DNA from: Clostridia bacterium
GTDB lineage: Bacteria > Bacillota > Clostridia > Christensenellales > UBA1242
Assembly: GCA_017541375.1 (NCBI GenBank)
Contig: JAFXZE010000007.1
Coordinates: 1 to 64,000 of the forward strand
Length of the DNA: 64,000 nt
Direction of reading: 5' to 3'
The position numbers and the translations under genes are program-made. This document shows, in pieces, positions 37,957 through 45,182 of the stretch. The stretch's first letter is position 1, and each line of letters starts with the position of its first letter. The notes beneath the pieces are model-generated. The model was given only the letters and a program-made list of their open reading frames with translations, searched no databases and was not told where the DNA came from.

Positions 37957-39753
37957 ATGGCGAGTTTTGAAATTAATAGTATAAAGATTAGTACACTTTT
38001 GGGGTATGTTGCAGATAATACAATTGCAATTCCAGAAATACAAAGACCCTTTGTTTGGGATTCTTCAAAAGTTAGAGATTTAATTGATTCATTATACAAA
38101 GGTTATCCTGTTGGTTACATTATTACATGGAAAAATCCGGATGTAAAATTAAAAGATGGTACAACATCTCAAGGCAAACATATTTTGATTGATGGCCAGC
38201 AAAGAGTGACAGCATTATCAGCTTCTTTATTGGGCAATGAAGTTTTAAATTCGGAATATAAAAAGAAGAGAATAAAAATTGCGTTTAATGTAAGTACGGA
38301 AACATTTGCTGTAGCAACTCCAGCAACTGAAAAGAGTAATGAATGGATAAATGATATTTCAGAGTTCTTGAAACCTGGAAATACGGATAGTTATGATTAT
38401 ACAACAAAATATTCTAAATTGACAGGTATGCAACCTAAAGTTATAATGTCTAGAATTAATAGATTAGAATCCATATTAGGTACTGAAATTGGTAGAATTG
38501 AGTTATCAGCTGAAATTGATATAGATACAGTAACAGAAATCTTTGTGAGGATAAATTCTCAGGGGGTTGAATTATCTCAAGCCGATTTTGCTCTTTCTAA
38601 AATTAGTGTCAACAATGATTATGAAGGAAACGATATACGAAAAACCATTGATTATTTTTCGCATTTTTTACAGAATCCTCAAGATTTTAATACCATAAAA
38701 CATTTGGATACTAATTTTGTTAAAAAAGAAATTTTCAATAAAATTGAATGGACACATAAATTTAATGATGATTTGTATAAACCATCTTATAAGGATGTAT
38801 TGAGAGTTGCTTTTACATATAAATTTAAACGTGGTAAATTACAGGATTTAGTAAGCTTACTTTCCGGTAGAGATTTCGAGACTCGCGAATACAAACAAGA
38901 GATTGTGGAATATAGCTTTAAAGCTTTGTATGATGGAGTTAAAGATTTTATAAATGAAACAAATTACAAGCGCTTTATAATGATTGTAAAATCGGCAGGA
39001 ATTATAAATGAGGATTTGGTTCGATCTCAAAATGTTATAAATTTTGGTTATGTTCTTTATCTTTTAATGAAAGAAAAAAATTATAATCCAAATGTTATTG
39101 AAACTTGTGTTAGACAATGGGTGGTTTATTCTATATTAACACAACGTTATTCAAGTTCTCCTGAATCAATGTTTGATTTTGATGTAAGGAAACTAAACGA
39201 ATGTGGTAGTATTGTTAATTACATAAAAATGCAGGCAGAAGCTGAATTATCTGATGCTTTTTGGGACAAAATATTACCAGATAGATTTAACACTTCTGTT
39301 ACAAGTAGTAATTATTGGAAAATTTTTGTAGCTTGTTTAATTAAATCAGGTAGTAGGGCATTTTTATCACAACATTTGACTGTAAGGGATTTAATTGAAC
39401 AACGAGGTGACGTGCACCATATCTTTCCAAAAGATTATTTGATAAAAAGTGGAATTGAAGTTCAGCAGAGATACAATCAAATAGCTAATTATACTTATTT
39501 ACAACAAGAAATAAATATTTCAATAAGTAATAAAGCTCCAAGTGAATACTTTAAAATACTAAATAAACAAGTTAGCGGAGGTAGAGTTATTTATGGAGGT
39601 ATCACCAATAAGAAAGATTTGATAGATAATTTAAATGAAAATGCTATACCTTTAGATGTTGAAAACATGACTTATCGCAATTATGATGAGTTTTTACGAA
39701 AGCGTAGAGAGTTAATGGCTAAAAAAGTAAAGAAATATTTTTATTCATTATGA
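37957..39753 (+). CDS. DUF262-HNH protein (GmrSD/SspE-like putative restriction factor)
   Basis: A 598-residue protein. The N-terminus has the DUF262 (GmrS/ParB-like) signature: IPEIQRPFVWD, LIDSLYKGYPVG and LIDGQQRVTAL (about residues 22-90). The middle is helical. The C-terminus has an HNH-type motif, DVHHIFPKDYL near 486, as in DUF1524-like nucleases. This architecture is known from type IV restriction enzymes (GmrSD, BrxU, SspE) that use NTP hydrolysis and cut modified or phosphorothioated phage DNA; the role here is inferred. I start it at the ATG at 37957 with a GGAG SD. It is the last gene before tRNA-Arg, with its own promoter and terminator. Confidence 0.82.
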   Translation: MASFEINSIKISTLLGYVADNTIAIPEIQRPFVWDSSKVRDLIDSLYKGYPVGYIITWKNPDVKLKDGTTSQGKHILIDGQQRVTALSASLLGNEVLNSEYKKKRIKIAFNVSTETFAVATPATEKSNEWINDISEFLKPGNTDSYDYTTKYSKLTGMQPKVIMSRINRLESILGTEIGRIELSAEIDIDTVTEIFVRINSQGVELSQADFALSKISVNNDYEGNDIRKTIDYFSHFLQNPQDFNTIKHLDTNFVKKEIFNKIEWTHKFNDDLYKPSYKDVLRVAFTYKFKRGKLQDLVSLLSGRDFETREYKQEIVEYSFKALYDGVKDFINETNYKRFIMIVKSAGIINEDLVRSQNVINFGYVLYLLMKEKNYNPNVIETCVRQWVVYSILTQRYSSSPESMFDFDVRKLNECGSIVNYIKMQAEAELSDAFWDKILPDRFNTSVTSSNYWKIFVACLIKSGSRAFLSQHLTVRDLIEQRGDVHHIFPKDYLIKSGIEVQQRYNQIANYTYLQQEINISISNKAPSEYFKILNKQVSGGRVIYGGITNKKDLIDNLNENAIPLDVENMTYRNYDEFLRKRRELMAKKVKKYFYSL

Positions 39754-39756
39754 TTT

Positions 39757-39788
39757 AAAAAGGTTTTCTGTATCAGAATATCCTTTTT
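39757..39788 (+). terminator. Intrinsic terminator after the DUF262 gene
   Basis: An AAAAAGG/CCTTTTT outer stem with an inner TTCTG/CAGAA stem directly follows the TGA. Confidence 0.8.
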
Positions 39789-39814
39789 ATTGTTTTAAAG
39801 ATTAAATTTAGTAA

Positions 39815-39847
39815 CAAAAAAGACCAAATCGAAATTCGATTTAGTCT
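39815..39847 (-). terminator. Intrinsic terminator of tRNA-Arg
   Basis: Read on the minus strand, a 10-bp stem (GACTAAATCG with CGATTTGGTC) is followed by a T-run, just past the CCA end of the tRNA. Confidence 0.8.
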
Positions 39848-39852
39848 TAGGC

Positions 39853-39929
39853 TGGTGCGCCCATAGGGATTCGAACCCCAACTCTTTCGGTCCGTAGCCG
39901 AATGCTTTATCCAGTTAAGCCATGAGCGC
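39853..39929 (-). tRNA. tRNA-Arg (anticodon ACG)
   Basis: A 77-nt cloverleaf with encoded CCA. The acceptor stem GCGCTCA pairs with TGGGCGC (one G-T). The D-stem is GCTT/AAGC, the anticodon stem TTCGG/CCGAA with loop CTACGGA, and the T-arm GGGGTTCGAATCCC-like. The discriminator is A. Anticodon ACG (A34 normally edited to inosine by TadA) reads CGN arginine codons. It is transcribed opposite to its neighbours and followed by its own terminator. It borders the accessory HAD-ASCH-DUF262 segment and could be an integration site, though no att duplication was seen. Confidence 0.96.
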
Positions 39930-40025
39930 ATGTAAATTACAACTTTCATTATAATATAAAAGTAGTAAAATGTCAATAAATTTTTTGATAAATTTTTGAT
40001 TTAGTGGCAAATGTTTTTTAAATAC

Positions 40026-40055
40026 TTGATTTTTAGCACTTAAATTTGATATAAT
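40026..40055 (+). promoter_or_regulatory. Promoter of the 269-aa membrane protein gene
   Basis: TTGATT-18 bp-TATAAT, 18 bp upstream of the ATG at 40074. Confidence 0.6.
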
Positions 40056-40073
40056 AACCACAAGGAAGTGCTT

Positions 40074-40883
40074 ATGGGGAATTTTACAGATAGAGTTTTT
40101 CAATGGTTAAAAACCCAAGATTCGCGTGATGGATGCGTAAAGAAGGGGCTTATTGCTGCTTTTAGTTTGGTGTTGATCGGAGTAGTGTGTATTCTTACTG
40201 TTTGTCACTCCATGCCAAAAGAAGATGAAGAATTAACCAGACTGCTTGATTTACTCAATAAAGACTATATCCCATATGTCAATGAAATAACCCAGCAAGA
40301 TAGAGCTGAGTTTGACTCAAAAATTCAAAATAATGTGGTTTGCGCGAATGGTGAGTTATATACTAATAAAAAACTTAATGTCGACCAATTTTTGTCCTCA
40401 GATATTACACTAAACCAAAATTTGAGTTTCACCCCAAAAGATTTGGCAATTCTACTAGGATATAGTTGGCAAGAAGATAATATAGTAGATATTTATAGTG
40501 CATCGATGTATTCAGAGGACTCAATGATAAATTGGATATTAATTTTTAAATTAAATGTCAATAACGCATTTGAAGAATCGAATATTCTTACTGAAAAATT
40601 AGGAAAAGATGTGTTTATTAAGTTTTCTGCCAAAGTATATAGAAATGGTGATATCGGAGAATGGCAAGCGTTTCAGTATAATGTTCAGGTAAATAAATTA
40701 TCTGGAGCAAATAATGATTTCGCCGTGAAAAAAATATTGGAAATTTTAAAAATTGAAACTAAAACACTAAAAGCATACGCAGTATATCCGTTTTCATTTT
40801 GTAAGAAACAAGCTAATATTTGGAGCGTAAACTTTACATTTTCACCAATAGAGAAAATATTTAGTTTTAGCGTAATCACATAA
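40074..40883 (+). CDS. Unrecognised single-pass membrane protein
   Basis: A 269-residue protein with one membrane helix near residues 24-42 (GLIAAFSLVLIGVVCILTV) after a short basic cytoplasmic N-terminus, so the ~225-residue C-terminal part is probably outside. That domain is acidic and mixed alpha/beta, with no motif I recognise. I start it at the ATG at 40074, 6 nt after an AAGGAAG SD; a GTG two codons earlier is too close to that SD. Its terminator lies within a shorter member of the 3' element family. The next gene is convergent. Confidence 0.65.
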   Translation: MGNFTDRVFQWLKTQDSRDGCVKKGLIAAFSLVLIGVVCILTVCHSMPKEDEELTRLLDLLNKDYIPYVNEITQQDRAEFDSKIQNNVVCANGELYTNKKLNVDQFLSSDITLNQNLSFTPKDLAILLGYSWQEDNIVDIYSASMYSEDSMINWILIFKLNVNNAFEESNILTEKLGKDVFIKFSAKVYRNGDIGEWQAFQYNVQVNKLSGANNDFAVKKILEILKIETKTLKAYAVYPFSFCKKQANIWSVNFTFSPIEKIFSFSVIT

Positions 40884-40990
40884 AAGATATAAAGGAGCAT
40901 CATGCAATTATGCTGAGCTACAAGCACTTGGCGCTTATGGGATGCAGTAGCGATGCAGCTAATAAAAAAGGCTTAGCTAAGCCTTTTTTT
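40884..40990 (+). ncRNA. 3' intergenic structured element, shorter copy
   Basis: Directly after the stop codon, this contains TTATGCTGAGCTA (40908-40920), matching TTATGGCGAAGCTA of the other copies. It also has CTTGGCG (40927-40933) within an AAGC/GCTT hairpin, and a CAGCTAATAAAAAAGGCT run into the terminator (40963-40988). It is about 25 nt shorter than the copies at 24585 and 62448 and lacks the TGGAGCG block. Confidence 0.4.
40963..40988. terminator. Bidirectional intrinsic terminator
   Basis: An AAAAAAGGCTTAG/CTAAGCCTTTTTTT hairpin lies between the convergent membrane-protein gene and the Asn-rich secreted protein gene. Confidence 0.85.
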
Positions 40991-41005
40991 GTTAGGAAGT
41001 GACTA

Positions 41006-42418
41006 TTAAGCTTTGGGGAGATTGTGAGCGGAGTGGGCTGGGTTAGGATTTGTTGAGCGATATTCTTTTGTTTGAGGAGCAGCGCTTGTAGCAATAACTG
41101 AAGAGTGCATCATTTTTGTGTTACTAGTTTCGTTATCTATTCCATCAAAAAGTCCATTTAGCTCGTCGAGGGCATCAATCATGCAGTTGAGACAAACCTC
41201 ACGAGTGTTGAGAATACAACGCATTTCTAGGTTGATCGGGTCAACATTAGCAGTTGTTCCTTCTTCACTTTGAAGTACTGCTAAGTAGCCTGCACTGCGC
41301 ATCAATTCAAAGTGGTTTTGAGCTAATTTTATGTCTAAGCAATGAATTACTCGCGAGTAAGCGTTGAGCAAAGTTATTTGCCTATCATCGAGGTTGACAC
41401 TTTGATCTAACACACGAGCGATATTGTCTCTAGCAGTGTTCATTTTTTCATTCATAGATTGAGTAAGATTTGATAAACGATCGTTAAGTGAAGTAAAATC
41501 TTCGTTTTTAGTTTCAGTGCTGCGTTTTACAGAGTCTATTTGAATGTCTTTTTTATCTATATCCAAATTTCTTGTGTCATTTAAGTTTGAATTTGGAGTT
41601 AATTTTGTGTTGTTATCTAATGTAGAATTAGAGTTGTTTGTTTGTGTAGTATTTATATCGCGTGTTGGGTTTATAGTTGTATTTTTGTTTGTATCAGGAG
41701 TTGTATTTGAATTTTGGATTGTATCTACTGATGAGTTTCTCATATTATTAGTTTGGTTAGAATTTTGATTATTGCTTGTAGCGGTATCAAAATTTTGTGT
41801 AGAATTTGTAGTCATGTTGTAATTGTTGAATGTGGAGTCATTGGCGCTGTTGGTTATATTAGCATTTGTGTTATCTTTGACAAGTACACCATTGCTATCA
41901 TAAACTCTGCCATCAATATTAGTAACAGTATTGTTCTTGTATGTGTCGATGTTGTTAGTACGAACCATGCTGTTTACATTATTATTTGGGCTAGTTGAAT
42001 CCGCTCCATTTGGCAAAACTCCACGATTTCCACTATTTATTCCATATGGTGATGTACTTTGGTCGTTTTCCGAAAGTGTGTTATTCTCATTTCTTAGATT
42101 AGAGTTTGATGAAGTATTGTTGTTTCGTCCAATTCTATCGGATGAATTTGTATTTCTAGTGTTATTACTGTTGTTTACTGAGTTTGAGTTTTGTCTTCTG
42201 TTGGGAGTATTACCGTTTTTACGAATTGAAAAATCTTCTTTTGAAATGGTATAATTTTCATCAATATTTTCTTCTGCAGTCTCTGGCTCTATTGCCAATA
42301 CTGATTTGCTAAATTCTGCCATATTCAAATTTTTGTGCATGGCATTCATATCGGTAGCTAGTCCTGTAAAAGCTCCTGCTAGAGCAAAAGTAAGAGAAAG
42401 AATTAATGTTTTTTTCAT
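41006..42418 (-). CDS. Secreted Asn/Thr/Ser-rich low-complexity protein
   Basis: A 470-residue protein with a clear signal peptide (MKKTLILSLTFALAGAFTGLA). Residues about 65-300 are extremely rich in Asn, Thr and Ser (runs such as NSNNTRNTNSS) and probably disordered. Residues about 305-450 form a helical C-terminal domain (ARDNIARVLDQS...CLDIKLAQNHFEL...EVCLNCMIDALDEL) with several Cys. It is not a family I recognise. It is divergent from spoVAC across 124 bp. The two SD regions form an inverted repeat, so joint control or a sporulation role is possible (inference). An AGGTGA SD supports the ATG at 42418. Confidence 0.7.
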   Translation of the reverse strand: MKKTLILSLTFALAGAFTGLATDMNAMHKNLNMAEFSKSVLAIEPETAEENIDENYTISKEDFSIRKNGNTPNRRQNSNSVNNSNNTRNTNSSDRIGRNNNTSSNSNLRNENNTLSENDQSTSPYGINSGNRGVLPNGADSTSPNNNVNSMVRTNNIDTYKNNTVTNIDGRVYDSNGVLVKDNTNANITNSANDSTFNNYNMTTNSTQNFDTATSNNQNSNQTNNMRNSSVDTIQNSNTTPDTNKNTTINPTRDINTTQTNNSNSTLDNNTKLTPNSNLNDTRNLDIDKKDIQIDSVKRSTETKNEDFTSLNDRLSNLTQSMNEKMNTARDNIARVLDQSVNLDDRQITLLNAYSRVIHCLDIKLAQNHFELMRSAGYLAVLQSEEGTTANVDPINLEMRCILNTREVCLNCMIDALDELNGLFDGIDNETSNTKMMHSSVIATSAAPQTKEYRSTNPNPAHSAHNLPKA

Positions 42419-42424
42419 AAAAAA

Positions 42425-42540
42425 TCACCTCGAATTAAAATTTTCAAAAGTAGTTTTTACTAAAAGTTAAAAATTATTTACAAAATTTTGAAAATTGTTT
42501 TGAAAAAAATTTATTTGGTAATAATTTTACTCGAGGTGAA
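42425..42540. promoter_or_regulatory. Divergent intergenic region with inverted SD-containing arms
   Basis: CACCTCGAATTAAAAT near the left end and ATTTTACTCGAGGTG near the right end are near-perfect inverted copies, each containing the SD of the gene it precedes. The centre is nearly pure A/T. A sporulation-sigma promoter is expected for spoVA but not convincingly seen. Confidence 0.4.
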
Positions 42541-42542
42541 GT

Positions 42543-42986
42543 ATGGAAGATAATACTAGAAACGCTAGATATAATGCTTATGTTGAAAGCAAAATGGCAA
42601 AAACCAAGCCATGGCCATCCCTTTTTAGAGCTTTCTGGGTAGGGGGATTGATATGCATTTTGGGCGAAGTAATAAAAGACTGTGCAATTTTGTGGTTTGG
42701 TGTCGAAGAAGAGGCTGCGGGGACTTGGGAATTGATGATTCTTATAGTTTTGGCTGCATTTCTTACTGGAGTGGGGATATTTGATAAAATAGGAGCTTAT
42801 GCTGGAGCTGGTACAATTGTGCCGATTACGGGATTTAGTAACTCTATAGCTAGTCCTGCTATCGAATTTAAACGCGAAGGGGTGATATTCGGGCTAATGG
42901 CAAAAATGTTTGTCATAGCAGGCCCTGTTATTGTGAGTGGGGTGTGTGCCTCAGTTTTGGTGGGATTGATTCATATTTTGTTGTGA
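42543..42986 (+). CDS. spoVAC: Stage V sporulation protein AC
   Basis: A 147-residue membrane protein matching SpoVAC, a mechanosensitive component of the spore dipicolinate channel in the inner forespore membrane. It has an N-terminal soluble stretch ending KPWPSLFRAFWVGGLICILGE, then about four membrane helices, with the family-typical LTGVGIFDKIGAYAGAGTIVPITGFSNSIASPAIEFKREG region. An AGGTGA SD precedes the ATG. It opens a spoVAC-AD-AE operon. spoVAA, AB and AF are not adjacent, as is common in Clostridia. Confidence 0.95.
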   Translation: MEDNTRNARYNAYVESKMAKTKPWPSLFRAFWVGGLICILGEVIKDCAILWFGVEEEAAGTWELMILIVLAAFLTGVGIFDKIGAYAGAGTIVPITGFSNSIASPAIEFKREGVIFGLMAKMFVIAGPVIVSGVCASVLVGLIHILL

Positions 42987-42993
42987 GGTTAGC

Positions 42994-44001
42994 ATGAATA
43001 AAATTGGAAAACAGACGCTGTTATATAAAAACAAGCCTTGTTTATTGGGAGGATATGCTGTAGTAGGACCAAAAGAAGGTCAAGGCAATTTTGGTAAATA
43101 TTTTCAGACAGTATTAAAAGACGATTTGTTTGGGGAAAATAGCTATGAAGCGGCTGAGAGTAAAATGATGCAAACATCGTTTTATGGAGCTGTAGATGAT
43201 GCAGGAATTCGAAATGTGGATGTAGATGTCTTTGTGGCGGGAGATTTAATGAACCAAATCGTAAGTAGCAGCTTTGCGGCGCGTTCTTTTGATGTGCCAT
43301 ATTTAGGGATGTTTGGGGCATGTAGTACAATGGCTGAATCAATGCTTGTTGGGGCTGCTCTTGTGGATGGTGGATTTGCTCGTATTGTGGCATGCGCAAC
43401 AGCTAGTCATTTTAGTAGTGTGGAGAAACAATTTCGTTATCCGCTAGAGCTTGGTACGCAGCGCCCTCCTACATCTCAGTGGACTGTTACAGCAGCGGGC
43501 TGTAGCATATTGAGTGAACATGGCAGCAATATAATAGTAGAGAGCTCTACTATTGGTAAAGTGGTGGATTGGGATGTAAAAGATGTAAATAATATGGGGG
43601 CAGCTATGGCACCAGCAGCTGTAGAGACACTAAAAGCACATCTATCTGATATGGGACGAAGCCCAGATGAGTATGACCTTATTCTTACTGGTGATCTTGG
43701 CAAATTGGGAAGCGAAATTTTATTTGATTTGGCAGAATATAACGGCATCAAACTAGGTAACAACTATTGTGACTGTGGACAAATGATGTATACAAACGAA
43801 CAAAAAACTTTTATGGGCGGAAGCGGTTGTGGATGCATTGCTAGTGTAATCAATAGTTATGTACTATCTAGAATGCGCAAGGGGGAACTGAGAAATGTCC
43901 TTCTCATTGCCACAGGTGCGTTAATGAGTACGACTTCGAGTCAACAAGGGAACAGTATTCCATGCATTGCTCACGCTGTTGTGTTAAAAAGGAGAGATTA
44001 A
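42994..44001 (+). CDS. spoVAD: Stage V sporulation protein AD
   Basis: A 335-residue SpoVAD, a thiolase-fold protein that binds dipicolinic acid and is needed for its uptake into the forespore. Visible family blocks are GKQTLLYKNKPCLLGGYAVVGPKEGQG at the N-terminus, GMFGACSTMAESM near 110 and GTQRPPTSQWTVTAAG near 155. A Cys/Gly-rich patch (GGSGCGCIAS) lies near 272. The length is normal. It starts 7 bp after spoVAC, and its TAA overlaps the spoVAE ATG by one base. Confidence 0.96.
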   Translation: MNKIGKQTLLYKNKPCLLGGYAVVGPKEGQGNFGKYFQTVLKDDLFGENSYEAAESKMMQTSFYGAVDDAGIRNVDVDVFVAGDLMNQIVSSSFAARSFDVPYLGMFGACSTMAESMLVGAALVDGGFARIVACATASHFSSVEKQFRYPLELGTQRPPTSQWTVTAAGCSILSEHGSNIIVESSTIGKVVDWDVKDVNNMGAAMAPAAVETLKAHLSDMGRSPDEYDLILTGDLGKLGSEILFDLAEYNGIKLGNNYCDCGQMMYTNEQKTFMGGSGCGCIASVINSYVLSRMRKGELRNVLLIATGALMSTTSSQQGNSIPCIAHAVVLKRRD

Positions 44002-44369
44002 TGTTTGACATAACTTCATATATTATCACATTTTTGATAGGTGGTGCTATTTGTCTTGTGGGACAAATATTAATTATCACTACGAAAATAACAAGCGCTA
44101 GAATATTAGTTACATTTCTACTTTTAGGCGTAGTGTTAGAAGGGATCGGACTATTTGAACCTATAAAAGATTTTGCTGGTTCTGGGGTAACTGTGCCTAT
44201 AATTGGGTTTGGTGCAAGTCTAGCAAAAGGTGCAATTGAGGCTGGTGCTAGTGAAGGGGTATTAGGGATATTTACTGGTGGGCTTTCAGCTACTGCTGGT
44301 GGATTAGCTGCTGCAATACTAGGGGGATTTATTTTTGGAGTATTGTGTAATAGTAAAACTAAAAAATAG
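44001..44369 (+). CDS. spoVAE: Stage V sporulation protein AE
   Basis: A 122-residue integral membrane protein matching SpoVAE (SpoVAEb), a partner of SpoVAC/AD in the dipicolinate channel. It has about four helices and the conserved FEPIKDFAGSGVTVPIIGFGASLAKGA block, clearly paralogous to the matching region of SpoVAC. I start it at the ATG at 44001 with an AAAGGAGAG SD, overlapping the spoVAD stop by 1 nt; upstream in-frame codons lie within spoVAD. Confidence 0.95.
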   Translation: MFDITSYIITFLIGGAICLVGQILIITTKITSARILVTFLLLGVVLEGIGLFEPIKDFAGSGVTVPIIGFGASLAKGAIEAGASEGVLGIFTGGLSATAGGLAAAILGGFIFGVLCNSKTKK

Positions 44370-44411
44370 TATTTTAGTTCCAAGTTGAAATCGAAACGCA
44401 TATAAAAGTGT

Positions 44412-45086
44412 ATGTTGAAATTTAAAAGAATAAAAAAGATGTCTAAAAGAGTAAAATTGTGGTGGTTTTTTAGCGTCTTTTTTTTGCTTTTTGTGGGAGT
44501 ATTACTATTTTTTAATTATTATGTAAACCCTATTATAATAGAAGTGAGTGAAGCTACTATAAAGTCACTTACAAGCAAATCTGTCAATAGTGCAGTGCAA
44601 ACTGTGTTAAACAATACCAATGTGTATGATGAACTTATTCAAATAAATACTGACAACGATGGAAATATTTCCAATTTTTCGGTAAAGTCGATTTTGATAA
44701 ATAAACTAGGTAAGGAAATAGGTAAAACAGCGCAACAAAATCTAGAGGCTGTGGGTAGCAGTGGTATAGAAATCCCTTTAGGAACTCTAACCGGAGTGCC
44801 ACTTTTGGTGGGGGTGGGACCGGCACTAAATTTTAAAGTACAACCTATCGGCAGTTTTAGTTCAACATTTTCATCAGAATTTATTAGTGCAGGTATCAAT
44901 CAGACAAATCATCGAATATATCTCAACATAAAGGCTTTAGTTAGTTTGGTTATGCCGACTGCTAGTAGAAGTATTTCAACTAATGCTCAGATTTTACTCT
45001 GTGAATCGATAATTGTAGGGAAAGTGCCAGACACATATCTCAATTCCAGTAGTCTTGATGAGATGATGAATTTAATTCCTAATTGA
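44412..45086 (+). CDS. yunB: YunB-like sporulation protein
   Basis: A 224-residue protein resembling YunB, a sporulation protein needed for full spore formation in Bacillus. There is a membrane helix at about residues 18-40, then an extracytoplasmic domain. It contains the family features NPII-x-x-S-E-A...KS-x-NSAV, IPLGTLTGVPLLVGVGP, F-x-SAGINQT-x-H-x-I-Y-L and VGKVPDTYL near the end. It follows spoVAE by 42 bp and fits the local sporulation cluster. The start is either the first ATG (44412) or the one nine codons later; neither has a strong SD. Confidence 0.88.
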   Translation: MLKFKRIKKMSKRVKLWWFFSVFFLLFVGVLLFFNYYVNPIIIEVSEATIKSLTSKSVNSAVQTVLNNTNVYDELIQINTDNDGNISNFSVKSILINKLGKEIGKTAQQNLEAVGSSGIEIPLGTLTGVPLLVGVGPALNFKVQPIGSFSSTFSSEFISAGINQTNHRIYLNIKALVSLVMPTASRSISTNAQILLCESIIVGKVPDTYLNSSSLDEMMNLIPN

Positions 45087-45125
45087 TTTGTTTACAAAAA
45101 ATTTCAAAAACTTTTATAAAATACT

Positions 45126-45153
45126 TTGATTTTTTTACAAATTAATATATAAT
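45126..45153 (+). promoter_or_regulatory. Sigma-A type promoter of the VirB4-like gene
   Basis: TTGATT-16 bp-TATAAT, 30 bp upstream of the ATG at 45183, suggesting transcription separate from the sporulation cluster. Confidence 0.6.
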
Positions 45154-45182
45154 AAGAGGTGACAATATAAAGGGGTGAAGAT

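Noticed and set aside
39853..39929. att site duplication of the tRNA-Arg 3' end around 36420
   Set aside because: No copy of the tRNA 3' sequence was seen at the far end of the accessory segment, so integration is only a hypothesis.
39773..39976. 67-codon minus-strand open frame
   Set aside because: It is the translation of tRNA-Arg and its flanks.
43904..44401. 165-codon minus-strand frame opposite spoVAE
   Set aside because: It is antisense to a conserved sporulation gene and its composition mirrors that gene.
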